From contig NW_003101667.1 in the NCBI RefSeq assembly GCF_000003855.2, forward strand, positions 35,012 through 99,011: DNA of 64,000 nucleotides, given 5' to 3'. The position numbers and the translations under genes were made by a program. Below the pieces are notes generated by a model. It was given only the letters and a program-made list of their open reading frames with translations, did not search any database and was not told where the DNA came from. The stretch is from Blastomyces gilchristii SLH14081. Its lineage: Eukaryota; Ascomycota; Eurotiomycetes; Onygenales; Ajellomycetaceae. How positions within the stretch are numbered: position 1 is the first letter of the stretch; every line of letters begins with the position of its first letter. Positions 9,940-22,553 of this stretch are shown in pieces.

Positions 9940-11130
9940 AATCATGTCTAATGATAATATGAGAGAACCCTCAAACATGAGTATAGAAGTGATATCACAG
10001 TGGCTCCAAGCAATGTTGAAATTACAACAGCAACAGATAGCAGACATGCATGCAACTCAACAACTTCAATATAAGGAAATTCAATGATTAACTCAACAGA
10101 GAACCCATGCAACTCCAGCATCTACAGAATCAAATATAAAAGTGCTGAAAGAATGCTTAGATGCTCTCACATACTTCAATACTTCTGACCTCACTGTCTA
10201 CTCATTATGGAGAATGGAAATGCTCGCGAAACTGAGTGTAGATGAAGATGTCATCAGTTCATTAATCAATCAAGATTGATATATCAATGAATGGTTGAAG
10301 AATTGCATGAAACAGAAGTTTCATTCATGAATGAAAGCATGTGAACCTGTGTTGCAAATGCCTGACAATATCATCAAACATCTTGATGTTCTGTTTCAAG
10401 ACACTGCCATGCAACAGAAAGCATTAGATTGATTACAGAGTGTCTGACAGAGAAACACTTCTCTCACAACATTCATTCCTGACTTTGACACTCAGATCTT
10501 AGAAGTAGATGATCAATCTTGGAAGGATTAAATGAAGATCAGCATGCTCAAGAAGATATTGACTTTCAAACTCTTACAGGCTCTTGTAAGTGTAAATGAA
10601 GACTCAACTTATGAAGGATTCTGCACACAGCTCTGAACATTGAATGACTGTCTTACCAAGCTCAAGAATATACAGAACAGTGACAGAAGATGTTACACTG
10701 CTCTTACACCTGCACTGAAGATAAGTAACAGCAATGATGCAGATGCCATGAACTGGATAGATTCAAATGCCTATGCACAAGCAAGAGTTTCCACTGTTTG
10801 AACAGGCTTCTGAGTCCCTGGGATCACTCCCGAAGAAGTCGCTGACTGACATCAATATGAAGTATGCATCAACTGTAACTGATCAGAACACATCACTTTC
10901 AACTGCTGATTGGCCTATGTATCTCCTCACTCAAGAGAAAGATCAGTGTCTTCTTGCTCAAAGAAATCAAAGAATGGATCAGCGTCTGTCCACATCAACC
11001 ACATTGCAGTGAAAGAAGATTTGAAAGATAACTACAAGAACACTCTGATGAAACAGGGAAAAGATTAGCTTCTGTTCAAATTCATAAACAGAAGCTTGAA
11101 GAGATCGGATAACAATGATTTAAAGAAAAA
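9940..11130 (+). pseudogene. GA-1 gag with zinc knuckle
   Basis: The reading begins M-S-N-D-N-M-R-E-P and contains a Gln-rich stretch (L-K-L-Q-Q-Q-Q-I-A-D-M), which is also the longest intact piece in GA-2 at 25628. Downstream is a helical gag body. At 10865-10906 the frame reads C-I-N-C-N-stop-S-E-H-I-T-F-N-C, an exact CX2CX4HX4C nucleocapsid knuckle with a stop at one spacer position. TGA and TAA codons occur at Trp and Gln positions throughout. Gag would package element RNA. Confidence 0.8.
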
Positions 11131-14100
11131 ATAGCAATGAATGCGATTCTTGTATCTACTGTGATAAACAACATGTATAATATGAAGACCATGATAGATA
11201 GCAGTCTATACCACTATACAATGATTAAATCTTCAGTCATAAGATGTCATAACCTTCAGTGTATTCTCTTATCAAAACCCTGACTTCTCACAGAATTTGA
11301 TGATTCAAAAGATGTTTGCACCTGTTACATAGTGAAACTAAACATAGATATTGAAGAACATCAACATGAAGATGTCTATACATATGAAGTTGATAATCTC
11401 AATTATGATCTTATGTTAGAACTTGTCTGGCTATCTAAACAAGACATCTTATTGAATGCTTGAAACAGAAGCTTGATATTCCCTAACAATGATAGAATTC
11501 ATGAAGACGATATTCACAAGACTATGAATCTTACACAGATCTCTGCCAATGCTTATAAAATACTTTAAAAAAGAAGTCATCAACAAAATCACTGACAGCA
11601 GAATCATGTATCAATCTATTCCACCAGTCTGACTGATATCAAAAAGGCTCTAGAAAAGTTATCCTGTGTTACAATAACAGATTCTTATACAAAACTCTCT
11701 TAAGAATATCATGAATATCTAGATGTCTTCTGATAAGATAATAATATTACAAATCTACCTCTCTTACAAGGTTCAGGAGTGGACCACAGTATCAAGTTGA
11801 AAAAGAAGAATGACAAGAACTCTGAATCATCATGAGGCTCTCTTTATAACATGTCTCAAGATGAACTTCTTCTTCTTTGAAAGACACTCAATAATCTGTT
11901 GAATAAAGGATTCATATGTATTAGTAACTCTTCTGCTGCAGCCTCTATTCTCTTTGCAAAGAAATCAGATGAAGAACTCTGATTCTGTGTGAATTATCAA
12001 GGATTGAACAGATTAATGAAGAAGGACTGTTATCCTTTATCTCTTATCAATGAAACTCTAGCTCGCATTGAATAAGCTCAATGATTTACAAAGTTAGATG
12101 TCATCACTGTGTTTCATAAGATCTGTATTGCTGAAGGAGATGAGTGACTTACAGTATTCTGAACATGATATGGCCTCTTTGAATGAGTAGTCACACTCTT
12201 TGAACTGGCTAACATTCTCAGTACATTTCAGAAGTATATCAACTGAGCACTCTGAGATTTCCTTGATGAATTCACATCTGTATATCTTGATGACATTCTC
12301 ATCTTCACTGATGAATTCAGGAAAGAACATCAAGAACACATATAAAAGATATTATAACAACTATGAGAAGCAGGACTACTGATAGACATAGACAAGTGTG
12401 ATTTTGAGATTAAAAGTACAAAATGTCTAGACTTTATCATAGAAGCTGGCAAGGGAATCTGAATGAATTCTGAGAAGGTCTCTGCTATTGTTGAATGAGA
12501 GGCCTCATGCACTGTGAAAGATGTATAAAGCTTCATCAGATTCACTAACTTCTATCAGTGATTTATACAAAACTTCTCAGATATCATGAGATCACTTACA
12601 GAACTTACTAAGAAGAACTCAGTATTTCAATGATCAGCAGACACTGAAGCTGCATTTACACAGATGAAGAAGATGTTCATTAATATCTCTCTGCTGATAA
12701 CATTCAATCATGATCATAAGACAGTTATTGAAGCTGATTTCTCTGACTATGTCACAGAAGAAGCTATATTGCAATATGATGATGAAGATGTCTTATAATC
12801 ATGTGTCTTCATGTCTAAGAAACTGAGTCCTGCTGAATGCAATTATGAGATCTATGACAAGAAACTTCTCACAATTGTATGCTGTCTAGAAGAATGAGAC
12901 TCTGAACTTCAAAGTGTCTTCAAATTTGAGATAATCACAGATTATAAGAATCTCAAATACTTCACAACTAGCTGTAAACTCACTGAATGACAGATGTGAT
13001 AATCTGAGTTCCTAAGCTGCTTTCATTTTACAATACACTACCACCTCAGCAGTCAGAACTTGATGACAGATGCTCTCTTGTGATGAGAACAAGATATGCT
13101 GTCTGATGTGACAGACATGCGCTGGATGAATTGAGAATACTGACTCTTGAACTCAAAGATATTAGTTGATCATGATGAGATCACTTATAGCACTATACAC
13201 ACTTCTCTGATTAGAACACTCTCTCTCTGAACTGACACTGATATCTTCACTTCTTCTACACTGAATGAACTGTGGCATACAGCAGCTCAGGCTGATGAAC
13301 TTCTTCAAACCCTCAATAAAGCAGTATAACAAGGAGTGTCTTGATTCTCTTCAGAATTATATATAAAGACTGACATCTCAGAATGTTCAATAGATGACAG
13401 TAATACTCTGCAATTTCAGAAATAATGCTGGGTCTCTCACTCTGAACTCTTACACACTTGAATAATACAAGAGATGCATGACTCATATATAACTGATCAT
13501 TCAGGCTGTGAATAACTGTATAGAATGATCTTCTGAGAGTTCTACTGGCCTGAGATATTAAACAGCATCAGACACTTCATCTGAAACTGTAACTGCTGTT
13601 CTTCTGTTATCTTATGAAAGAACTGTAGAAAAGATCTACTGAAATCACTTGATATCTCTGATAGAATCTGATGAGATGTAGCAATTGACTTTGCTGTTAA
13701 TCTATCTAAGAGTGAGAGTTATAAGAATATTCTGATCATCATTGACTGATTAAGTAAAGATGTAATATTGAAATCTTGTGATAAGATGAATACTGAACAA
13801 GTCACTGAAGCCTTCTTACAGAGTTCATTCTATCAGATGCATGAGTTGCTGAGATCTATTATATTAGACTGAGATCACCAATTCATGAGTGCTCTCTGAA
13901 CAAGGATCTGTCAAGTTCTCAAGATTATATGTTATTTATCAACTGTCTATCACTCTGAGACTGATGATGCATCAGAATAAATGATTCAGACTGTGAAGAA
14001 TTATCTTTATAAGTTCTGCAATCACTCACAAGATAATTGACATGATCTTCTTCTACATGCAGAGGTCACTATCAATGATCAAGATGTCATTTCAACAGAT

Positions 14101-14556
14101 ATAAGTCTGTTCTTTCTTACACACAGATATCACATGAAAGTGTTGAATCTTCTAGAGATAACACAGTTTACACTGAACTCTCACAGTTCAATTCAGATCA
14201 CTGATAATATAGTAATGAAGCTCTGAGATGTCTGTGACTGAGCAGAAGCCTTTATGACAAGTGCTAAACAAGATCAAGAGAATCAAGTCAATATTCAATG
14301 AGATCCCGCAGAACAGTATAAGATAGAAGATCTTGTGTGATTGAATCTCAAGAATATACAAATCACACACTCATTCTGTACATTGAATTATCATCATATG
14401 AAATACACAGTGATAGAAGTTCTAGACAGCTACAACTATTATCTTGATACTCTGTGAGAGATTCATAATGTGTTTCACACAAGTCTACTCCATTACACTG
14501 TCACTGATTCATTCCCTTCACAACTGACTTCTGACTGACAGTTATCAGGGATCATA

Positions 14557-14722
14557 GGAGAAGATAATGAACTTGAGTGAGAAATTGAAGATATTCTCAA
14601 TGAGAGACCCCGCGGCTGTGACTGACAATATCTTATGAAATGAGTCAGCTATGATTGCTCAACCTGAACTCTGAGTTCTGCATTATCTGAGACCGCGGCC
14701 CTTGACCAATGAGAAGAGAGGG
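14557..14722 (+). pseudogene. GA-1 C-terminal chromodomain
   Basis: The frame reads E-D-N-E-L-E, a stop, E-I-E-D-I-L-N-E-R-P, then Q-Y-L-M-K, a stop, V-S-Y and a later T-stop-T/L-S-S-A-L, matching the chromodomain pattern (E-x-E-x-I-L-x-x-R, Q-Y-L-V-K-W-x-x-Y, T-W-E-P). The aromatic cage Trp codons are now TGA. Homologous pieces lie at about 30140-30310 and 57500-57690. Chromodomains direct integration to methylated heterochromatin, which would fit the repeat-on-repeat nesting seen here. Confidence 0.8.
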
Positions 14723-14727
14723 GCTAA
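14711..14727 (+). promoter_or_regulatory. GA-1 polypurine tract
   Basis: GAGAAGAGAGGGGCTAA directly abuts the 3' LTR, as expected for the plus-strand primer. GA-2 has the same element at about 30300-30315. Confidence 0.8.
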
Positions 14728-15036
14728 TATGGCGGGCTGCGCTCGATCATTCATATAGACTATTCTGTTACACTTCACAGATTTCTACTGCTTCATTCTC
14801 AAATGCATACACTCTGATTCTCAGCCATTCTCAATTGCTGATCCTCAGCTGCTACAAACGCGTATAAATTCTTCCACCTCTAAGCTCCACCGCGTACGCC
14901 ATCACATACGTGTATAAATATTCACTTTGATCACTGATTCTCATACTTTCTCTTTCTTTTTCTTCTTTAACATTTTTCACTTTGTTACATAAGACCTATC
15001 AATATCATACTGATCTATTCGGCGTAGGCCTCTTAC
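14728..15036 (+). repeat. GA-1 3' LTR
   Basis: Aligned to 9364-9673 across its whole length. The initial TG has become TA. Followed by the GATAA duplication. Confidence 0.9.
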
Positions 15037-15900
15037 AGATAAATCTCATAGATCTGAAGTGATATTCATTCTCATGAACATGAAATGAGTTTTTCAAATG
15101 AATCTTACACAACTTTGAGAAACTGAATATGTGAGATAAGTATTACAAATGCTTCACTGAGTGTAAATAAGTGAGTGATCTTATATTATACTTCACACAC
15201 TTCAGCTTACACTATCTCACATTGAATGAAGAGCTTTTAACATCTTTCTATTTATAGATCTTTATTCATGATCTTACATCTGAGTTAAGAGCAGAATGAA
15301 AATGCTTAATCTTACAACTAGACACAGTGAAAGAAGCATATAATATTCTCATTATATGAGAATAAGTGAGTCAATTGCAACAGAAAATGCTGCAATTGAG
15401 TATATCTCAACAGAGAATGAGTAATCAGACTTCTATGACACAGGCTATACACTCAGATATGATGAGTCTAGATCTGAATGTCATCACTAAAGTACTGAAT
15501 TCTTCAAAAAAGAGATCCTCTGAGTGAAAATCTTGATATTGTAAGCATTGAGCTTGCTTCAACTGCAGATGCTAAAATGATGATATAAAGAATTGCACAC
15601 AGTATACACAGTCAAGGAAAGTAAGAGAGTTAAAAAACTAGTAGAATTAGTAAGCTCAGAGACACTCACTGATATTCTATGAAAAGTCTTCAAAGTGAAA
15701 GAGATGCCTGTGTTAGATAATTCTCTGAATTCTGTAAATATCAAGAGAAAGCAGGCTTCTGAATGAGATGTGAATGAGAATGATGCAGCAGACACTCATC
15801 TCAATGTCTTGAGATATGAAATGTTAATGTATAAAGAATACTTGAGTAAGAATCAAGAGATAACTGTAAAAGTGTTAGCAGACATAGAAGCTTCTATATA
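15037..15900 (+). pseudogene. GB-1 gag, C-terminal part with damaged zinc knuckle
   Basis: Continues the gag frame after GA-1. At 15555-15596 it reads C-F-N-C-R-C-stop-N-D-D-I-K-N-C, the CX2CX4HX4C knuckle with the His replaced by Asp. The homologous knuckle in GB-3 (62807-62848) is intact. A protease-like A-D-I-E-A stretch follows near 15880, where A-D-T-G-A would be expected. Confidence 0.7.
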
Positions 15901-18900
15901 ATATATTAATAATTATATGATCTGAAGACTGAAAGAAGTCTGTCAAGTGAAGAATTCCTGATATATAAGATTGTCTGATAATCAATATTTAGTATCATCT
16001 ATAAGAGTAAGAGTTCTCTTGCACTTCAGAGAATGATCTTGCTATATTTGAGCATGAGAGCTGCAGAATGTGAAATATGACCTTATTCTTGAACTCAATT
16101 GATGTCAAAGGTTCAATCTGCAGATTCAATGATGTATGTGTCATATGTAGTTAACTGATAGAAAGAAAATGATTCATACAATTCTATCAACTGATATGAG
16201 AAGAACATTTCACATCTCTGATATAGAAGAATTAAATCTGTTTATGCATTAATACGTAAAGAGAATGATTTATAAGACCTTATCTGAAAGCATTCTGTAT
16301 GTCATACAGGACCTGAAAGTGAAGAAAATCAAGATAAAGAATATACAGAAGAACAAGTGTATGAAGAAACTTCTGAAGAAGTATGAAAAGATCTTTCAAA
16401 TAGATCTTTCACTGAAATTACTGCTGAAATGAGGATTTGTACATGAGATCAATACAGAAGACACAAAATCAGTTAATTAAAATGCATACTCTCTGTTGCA
16501 AACATATCTTGAAGAATAGAAGTGTCAGATCACAGATCTTCTAGAACATGATCTCATATAACTCTTATTAAGTGTCTGAGACTTCTCAGTTCTATTTGTG
16601 AAAAAGACAGATGAGAAGTGATGAATATGTATCAATTATCAAGCACTTACCAAGCTTATGATTAAGAATGAATATTCACTGTTATGAATTTAACAATAGT
16701 TGAATACAGTTGAAAACATCTGATATCTATTGAAGATTGATCTTCTCTCAGAATACTGACAGATCTGTGTAGATAAACTGTCAGTATCATGAACTATGTT
16801 TAATACATAATAAAGAAAGTTCAAATTTCTAATAATGTTATTCAGTCTGATAAATGCATCTATTATCTTTCAAATGATAATGAATACAATTCTTTATAAA
16901 CAGAATGAAATCTCATATCTTGTATATCTGAATAACATTCTAGTCTTCTTAAACTTATATAATGAATATCTGAAGCATCTTGATAAAGTGCTTACAACTC
17001 TGACAGAGTATAAGCTCTATATCAAATCAACAAAGTATGTGTTTGAAATGAAAGAGTTAAAGTTTGTAGAATATATAGTGAGTGATAACTAGACTGGCCG
17101 CTGGGACCATGAATTTCATGTTTGATCCCATTTGGTCTGGTCCCATACATTTCTTGGCGTGAATCCCGCTGGGACTGGCTATCAAAAAAACATGTAAAGT
17201 GACTATATATCAGATCTTAAAATGGAACCATGACTTGAAAAAAATGAGAAAGTGGTCCCATTTGGTCCTATTTAGTCCCATTCTTGGCATAAAGTTACTA
17301 TTTTTAGACATTTTAAGGTTTTTTTTAGACTATTTTTAATTTTTTAAAAAGTAACGCTTTTTGGTAACACTCAAATGAGATTTAAAGTCATTTAAAGCAA
17401 TAAAAATAATTTAAATTGAGAAGTGGAAATCATGGTCCCATTTGGAAAATGTGACAAGAGTAGACAGTAAGTCTCACTGGGACAGTATGAGACTACTATC
17501 TAATGTTAAAACCGTGTAATGGGATCAGTCGAATTGGTAATGGGACTATCAAAAAATCTGGTCCTGGTCCCAGACATGGTCACACGGTCAGTCTAGTGAT
17601 AACTGTATATATCTTATTTCAGAGAAATTGAATGTCATAGCAAACTGATCATGGCTGAGAAATATATATCATGTATAATAGTTTGTTAAGTTGATCTCAT
17701 ATTATTGCAGATTTATCAAAGATTTCACATGAATAGCTGCAGCACTCTCAGATCTCTTAAGAGAAATAGATGCTAATCTGCAGAAGAAGAAGTTTTGTTC
17801 AATTATCTGAAATACTGTGTATAAAGAGGTCTTTCTCATACTGAGAGAATGTGTAATAACATTCTCAGTGCTAATTCAATCAGATCATAATAAATCTTTC
17901 TACATTAAGATAAATATATCTGAATGAGCTATTGAAGACACTCTTCTGCAGATGAGTAAGAATGATAAGCTGCACTCAGTGATATACAATGATAGAGAAC
18001 TATCAGACACTGAGCTCAATTATTCAGTGCATGAAAAGAAATTACTAGCAATTAAGCACACACTGATATTGTGAGATAGATATATCAATAACAGACATAT
18101 AATAACAGTGATTCTAAATCATAAAAGCCTCATCTATCTACAATCAATGATAAAACCTTTCAAATACTTAGTATGTTGAATCTTAGAGTTTTAAGCATAC
18201 AATCTTCATATTAAATACTGAAAGAGATTAAACACTGTGATGTCTGATACAATCAGTTACAAACATGATTTCATAAGTGAGAGTTCTGTAAATCAGGTAT
18301 AAGAAAAGTTCATATTAAATACACTGAGAGAATGCAAGAAATTAAAATAAGTGAATATAATAATCTCTCACTTGAAGAATGACAAGATATCAGATAATAA
18401 GTGTCTTATGAAAGTAATAGAAGAGATGTTTCTGAACTTTAAGCTGAGAAAATTAAAAAACAATCTTATGCTTTACTATGATCTAGAATATACAGAAGCT
18501 CTCTATCTGAAACATTTATTTTGATACAACTTAATAACTCACATGTACAAGGAATTCAGTCATCTAGAAAGTTCTGAACTCATGAGTATACTTAAATCAA
18601 GAGTGTACTAGTCAAGTATGACTGAGAACATTCAGATATACACTCATGAGTGTCTGAATTATCAGGTTATGAAAGAATCTAAGAAAGGATTAGAATATGA
18701 GAAAGTATAATATCAGATGAAGTGTACAATACAACTGTTCAAATAATGAGAGATGAATCTCATAGACATATTACTATAAATATCAAATGAAAACTGTTGA
18801 ATAATCACTGCTATTAACTATGCTACTGACTGACCAGTTGTAAAAGCAGTTTCAGAGATAATAGAGAAGATAATAATGAAGTTTCTACATAATGAGATCT

Positions 18901-20230
18901 ATATCAACTATGAAATACTGTGTGAGATTCTAACTGATAATAATGTGAACCTTGTAGAAGAAGCAGTGAGGCATTTCATGAGCCAGTTACAGACAAGACA
19001 TTGTAGAATAATGTCATATCATCTGTGAATGAATAAGAAGATAAAATGCTTGAATCGAATTCTGAGCAACATGCTAATGAAATATCTAGTGAACAAGCCT
19101 ACATGACTATAGAATGAATATCTCAGGCAGATGCTATTAGTCATGTGAATTTAACAGTATACAGTCTTCAAGCATTTATTATTCTATCTGTTGTATGAAT
19201 TGCATCCACGCATTCTGAAGAATGCTTCAGAAAAGAGGAGAGAGAGAACAGTGATTGTAAATGCAGCAGTTGTGAATGTAGATTCAAGATTGAAAGAGAT
19301 CAGCTATACATATATAAAAGCTAACAAGTTACTTCTTAATCAAGTAATTCAATCAAAAAGAATATGAGACTCACTAGTTAAGAAATTAAGTCTCAAGATG
19401 AGAATATGAGTTCTTTTACATAATGAGAGTTCTGAGAAGTTTCAATCTAGATGATTTGAGCTCTATAAAATACTCAAATCACATTCTCTGAGAATATACA
19501 CATTAAAGAAATCAGAGAGACAGATCTTACACAACTTAATAAATAATTCACATCTTATAAAGATGAAGATGTAAGATCTGAGTAGATTATGATTATTCAC
19601 AGCACTATCATCAGTGTTGAAAAAGAAGAGACTTATAATTGAACAGTCTTATAAAGTAAGAGAAATCATAGACACTTATGAATCAGATGATCTCACTTAT
19701 TCTGATCTTTTCATAATTATAAGAAAAGAATGAGAAGTAATGAAGAAATCAGATGAATATCACACTTTAATAAGTGATGAGACTGTAGCTGATTGTATGA
19801 TAATACACTGTAGACAGTGAATGCAACATGATAAAGAGCAGTCTCAAAGTAACAGACTTACACATGAGTCAGATTGCAGAAGAAAAAGAAATTCAGAGTT
19901 GAATTTAACTGTTTACATCAGTTCAATTGCAGAGATAACAGAGGATGAAATATCTGAAACATTCATGAATGTATGAGACCAGGCCATCTTAATCACTGAA
20001 AACACTTAGAGATTGAGTGAGATTAGTTTTAATGAGCTGTTTGCTGTAGTGATCTGAGCAGGTGAAGAGAGATATTATAATGTGTGAGACAGAATTACAA
20101 GAGATGAAAGCTGCTGAATCTAGTCATCAAACACTGTACTACATAGAGATTGCATAAGAGTAGTGACTAGCAGATAAAGAAAAAGTGTAAGAAAAGAAAG
20201 AGAATAATGAATTGATTATTAACTGTAAAA
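15900..20230 (+). pseudogene. GB-1 pol (protease, RT, RNase H, integrase)
   Basis: RT spans about 16430-17650. The catalytic box at 16925-16936 reads Y-L-N-N instead of Y-L-D-D, so both metal-binding Asp are lost by G-to-A change. The 506-bp element interrupts it at 17090. RNase H follows (about 17760-18260). Integrase core is near 18925-19110, with I-L-T-D-N-N-x-N-L and R-H-F-x-S-Q-L-Q-T-R, corresponding to the second catalytic Asp region. The C-terminal integrase extension fades out near 20200. Stops are TGA/TAA/TAG at Trp or Gln positions. The product would replicate and insert GB. Confidence 0.8.
17090..17595 (+). mobile_element. 506-bp inverted-repeat element, copy 2
   Basis: Perfect 8-bp duplication GTGATAAC at 17082-17089 and 17596-17603. 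Same length, ends and subterminal repeats as copy 1. Differences from copy 1 are almost all C/T or G/A. Confidence 0.92.
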
Positions 20231-20409
20231 GTCAGCTGTAAAAGACAAATGTTATCATACATATCTTATTCATTTTTATATGTTATATATTTAATCTATT
20301 TTCAATGCCATGTCATCTGAATAGAAAAATACTAAAAACAAAGAAAATCTCAAAACTCAAGATTTATAAGAGATTTGAGAACTGCAAGCTGCTCTTGTAA
20401 CAACACTGT

Positions 20410-21841
20410 TTATATCTTCAATTTCTCTATCACTCTGTATACAACATTAATATTGTTTATCACAAGATTGACTGAAATGTCAATATAGAAATGTGTATGT
20501 GTGCATGTAGAAAAATTGAAGAAGAGTGCAGAACTCACAGAATCAGAAGCCAGGACAGAGAGAATGAAGATGAAAGAAATGAAAGAAGAAGAAGATACAG
20601 AGCTGAATAAATGACAGCAGAAGTCACTCAGGGCTGAATACTTATAACTCAGTATGTACACAACCTTTCTCACAGAGAAGAGAGAGAAAGCACTGAGAGA
20701 AGCTTAAGAGTGAGAGAGAATAGTCTCAGCAGTGCTATCATCTTCAATTAAAATGATCTCTGATGCTGAAGCAAGTAAGAATCATTATTAGTGTATGAAA
20801 ATCATAAAATCAGAGATGGAAACAGTTATCAAATAAATACCTGCTGGCCTTAGAATTGTACATGCAATTACAACACACACAAGACTTCACAGAAAGAGAG
20901 AGAGAGACACAGAGAAATGCAGAGAGAAGAACACAATACACAAACAGCTCATTCTCACAATAACATCTCAGACAAGATGTATAAGTCTCACACTCATAAG
21001 TGTAAAAGAGTACAACATTCATGTTTCTGTTTCTGAAAATATGAATATCTTTTGCCTGCATTATGAAGTTGAATGATAGATATCAGAGAATAGGCTGATA
21101 TAAATCTACTATCTCAAAGGAATTTGTCAGAGCAGATGTTTCTGTGATGTTGAACTTTACAGTAATAAAAACTTTCTTAATGTCTGTGAATGCTATGACT
21201 TCATACATAACAAAACTCATAATAATTTTCTCTAAGAACAGAAAAATCAGTGCTAGAAAGAGAAGATGAAAAAAGAAAAGACTTACAATCTCAATACTGT
21301 TGAAGAGAGAAGTGATTCTCTGATATGAATAAATCATTATCTCACTATAAATACTTAAAATGAACATAATAATCAGCATCTGTAACTGAGCTTCAGATAG
21401 TTATATTATACACTGTCTTTGTATAATAAATTATTCTAGAGATTGATAAGAAGAATGAGAGTATATGCACTGAGAAATATGATTTATCAAGTCTAAACAA
21501 CATCTTCTGGAAATGAGGAGAGCTGATAATGAAGACAGAAGTGACAGAGACAGAGGGAGCAGGAGTAGTGAGAACAGAAGTGAGGATTGCAGGAACAGAG
21601 GTAGCAGAAGTGAGAGAATCAGACACAGAGACAGATGTAGAAGATTGAGAGAGAGTAGCAGAGAGAGCAGAAGAGAATGCAGAAGACTCAGTTATACATG
21701 ATACAGATAATTTCTTTATTATCACATCTCTCAAGTTCTTAACTAATGATTTAACATTGGGATTATAATCATTGATGAATATAAATCTGTCAATGTGTGA
21801 AGATTCTATACAAATCAAAACAAATATATCAGCATCCGTGT
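20410..21841 (-). pseudogene. Antisense spliced gene of GB-1 (unknown product, broken)
   Basis: On the minus strand, three exons are inferred by comparison with GB-2: 21841-21287 (555 nt), 21231-20845 (387 nt) and 20774-20410. The first intron (21286-21232, 55 nt) has a GTAAGT donor and an AG end; the second is about 70 nt with decayed ends. Exon 1 has a D-A-D-I-F-V start region and a long Ser/Thr/Ala-rich linker. Exon 2 has a conserved K-D-I-H-I-F-R-N motif and several Cys, including C-V-C-C. Exon 3 has V-N-L-V-I-N and R-V-I-E-K. Stops (TGA, TAG, TAA) sit at Trp or Gln positions that also vary as stops in GB-2. No family recognised; upstream exon(s) toward the 3' LTR are possible. The plus strand here is closed by non-Trp stops. 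Confidence 0.7.
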
Positions 21842-22382
21842 TCATGTAAAATGATTAGAAAATACGATCAGAAAACACAATTAAATGATCACTGAAACAA
21901 GAAGGTCAAGAACATATGAGAAGATAAAGAAGATATATCATTTATAATAGTATATTCTGATGATTATTAGAAGATAAACAAGTCCTGATCATGTTTCACA
22001 ACATATTACACTTACTGCTAATAAACTGCCTGATATGAGCACTATGATGATGCTTATTATGAAACTGAGAGGTCATAATCAGAAACATGTACAATGTGAT
22101 AGATGAACAGATAGAAGATGTTGAACAGAAGAAGAAGCAGAAATCTTAAATGAGATAATGATATTCAATGATGATGATGATGAAGAAGATGATTGAAGAA
22201 TGAAAAAAGTTAGTGAATGAGTGATGTAATATAGTGAAAGTTTCTTTGTGAGAATGTACATAGAATACTAGCTGAATCAGAGATAGGCTATATAATCATG
22301 AACACTAGTGACGCGCTAATCTGCATGAAGCTAGAATATATATCATGGTCACATGAGTGTGACTGAATCTGGTGAGAAAGAA

Positions 22383-22549
22383 TGTGATTTGAAAGAACAT
22401 ACAATCACTGAATAATAATGCAGCCGCTTTCAAACATGCTTATGAATGTAAAGAGGCCATAGCAGCCACTAATTAATTTAGTATAATGTATATAAGAAGC
22501 CGGCGTACGCCTGTAATCGTACGCTGGCTCAAGCAACCTTTGAATCACA
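22383..22549 (+). repeat. GB-1 3' LTR
   Basis: 167 bp, TG to CA, preceded by a purine-rich GGTGAGAAAGAA tract and followed by the GATA duplication. A TATATAAG box lies near 22490. Confidence 0.92.
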
Positions 22550-22553
22550 GATA

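Larger units (their letters stand above)
11131..14727 (+). pseudogene. GA-1 pol (protease, RT, RNase H, integrase, chromodomain)
   Basis: Protease active site at 11197-11205 reads D-S-S where D-S-G is usual. RT occupies about 11830-12520; its F-x-K-L-D-V block lies near 12090 and the catalytic Y-L-D-D is intact at 12283-12294. RNase H follows (12640-13090: E-A-D-F-S-D-Y, then N-Y-E-I-Y-D-K, then a T-D-x-K-N-L-K-Y-F block). Integrase (about 13440-14170) shows a Y-W-P block and C-x2-C spacing of the zinc-binding domain. The C-terminus (14557-14722) is a chromodomain. Dozens of stops, nearly all TGA or TAA at expected Trp or Gln codons. Confidence 0.85.
9364..15036 (+). mobile_element. GA-1: chromodomain Ty3/gypsy element inserted in GB-1 gag
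   Basis: Flanked by the 5-bp duplication GATAA (9359-9363 and 15037-15041); the uninterrupted site is visible in GB-3 near 62288. LTRs at 9364-9673 (310 bp) and 14728-15036 (309 bp) differ almost only by C/T and G/A changes. The interior is about 5.05 kb with gag, protease, RT, RNase H, integrase and chromodomain in that order, so it belongs to the chromovirus branch of Ty3/gypsy. It is full-length but inactivated by many in-frame stops. Confidence 0.93.
8124..22549 (+). mobile_element. GB-1: long Ty3/gypsy element with antisense gene, nested insertions
   Basis: LTRs at 8124-8290 and 22383-22549 are both 167 bp, start TG, and are flanked by GATA at 8120-8123 and 22550-22553. Removing GA-1 and the 506-bp element leaves about 8.2 kb. 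Order: LTR, leader with AT repeats, gag, zinc knuckle, protease, RT, RNase H, integrase, about 2.3 kb of 3' region, LTR. RT-before-integrase order makes it Ty3/gypsy. It carries many stops but few frameshifts in recognisable domains. The 3' region is not coding on the plus strand after about 20200 but holds an apparent spliced gene on the minus strand. Confidence 0.9.

Noticed and set aside
21513..21701. Arg/Ser-rich SR-like protein (also 38296-38496 on the minus strand)
   Set aside because: It is the opposite-strand reading of the Ser/Thr/Ala-rich linker in antisense exon 1. It has no start context or continuation, and the frame closes at once in both copies.
22079..22261. Minus-strand ORF as a confirmed first exon of the antisense gene
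   Set aside because: The interval is about equally open on both strands and differs between GB copies, so coding strand could not be decided; left only as a possibility.
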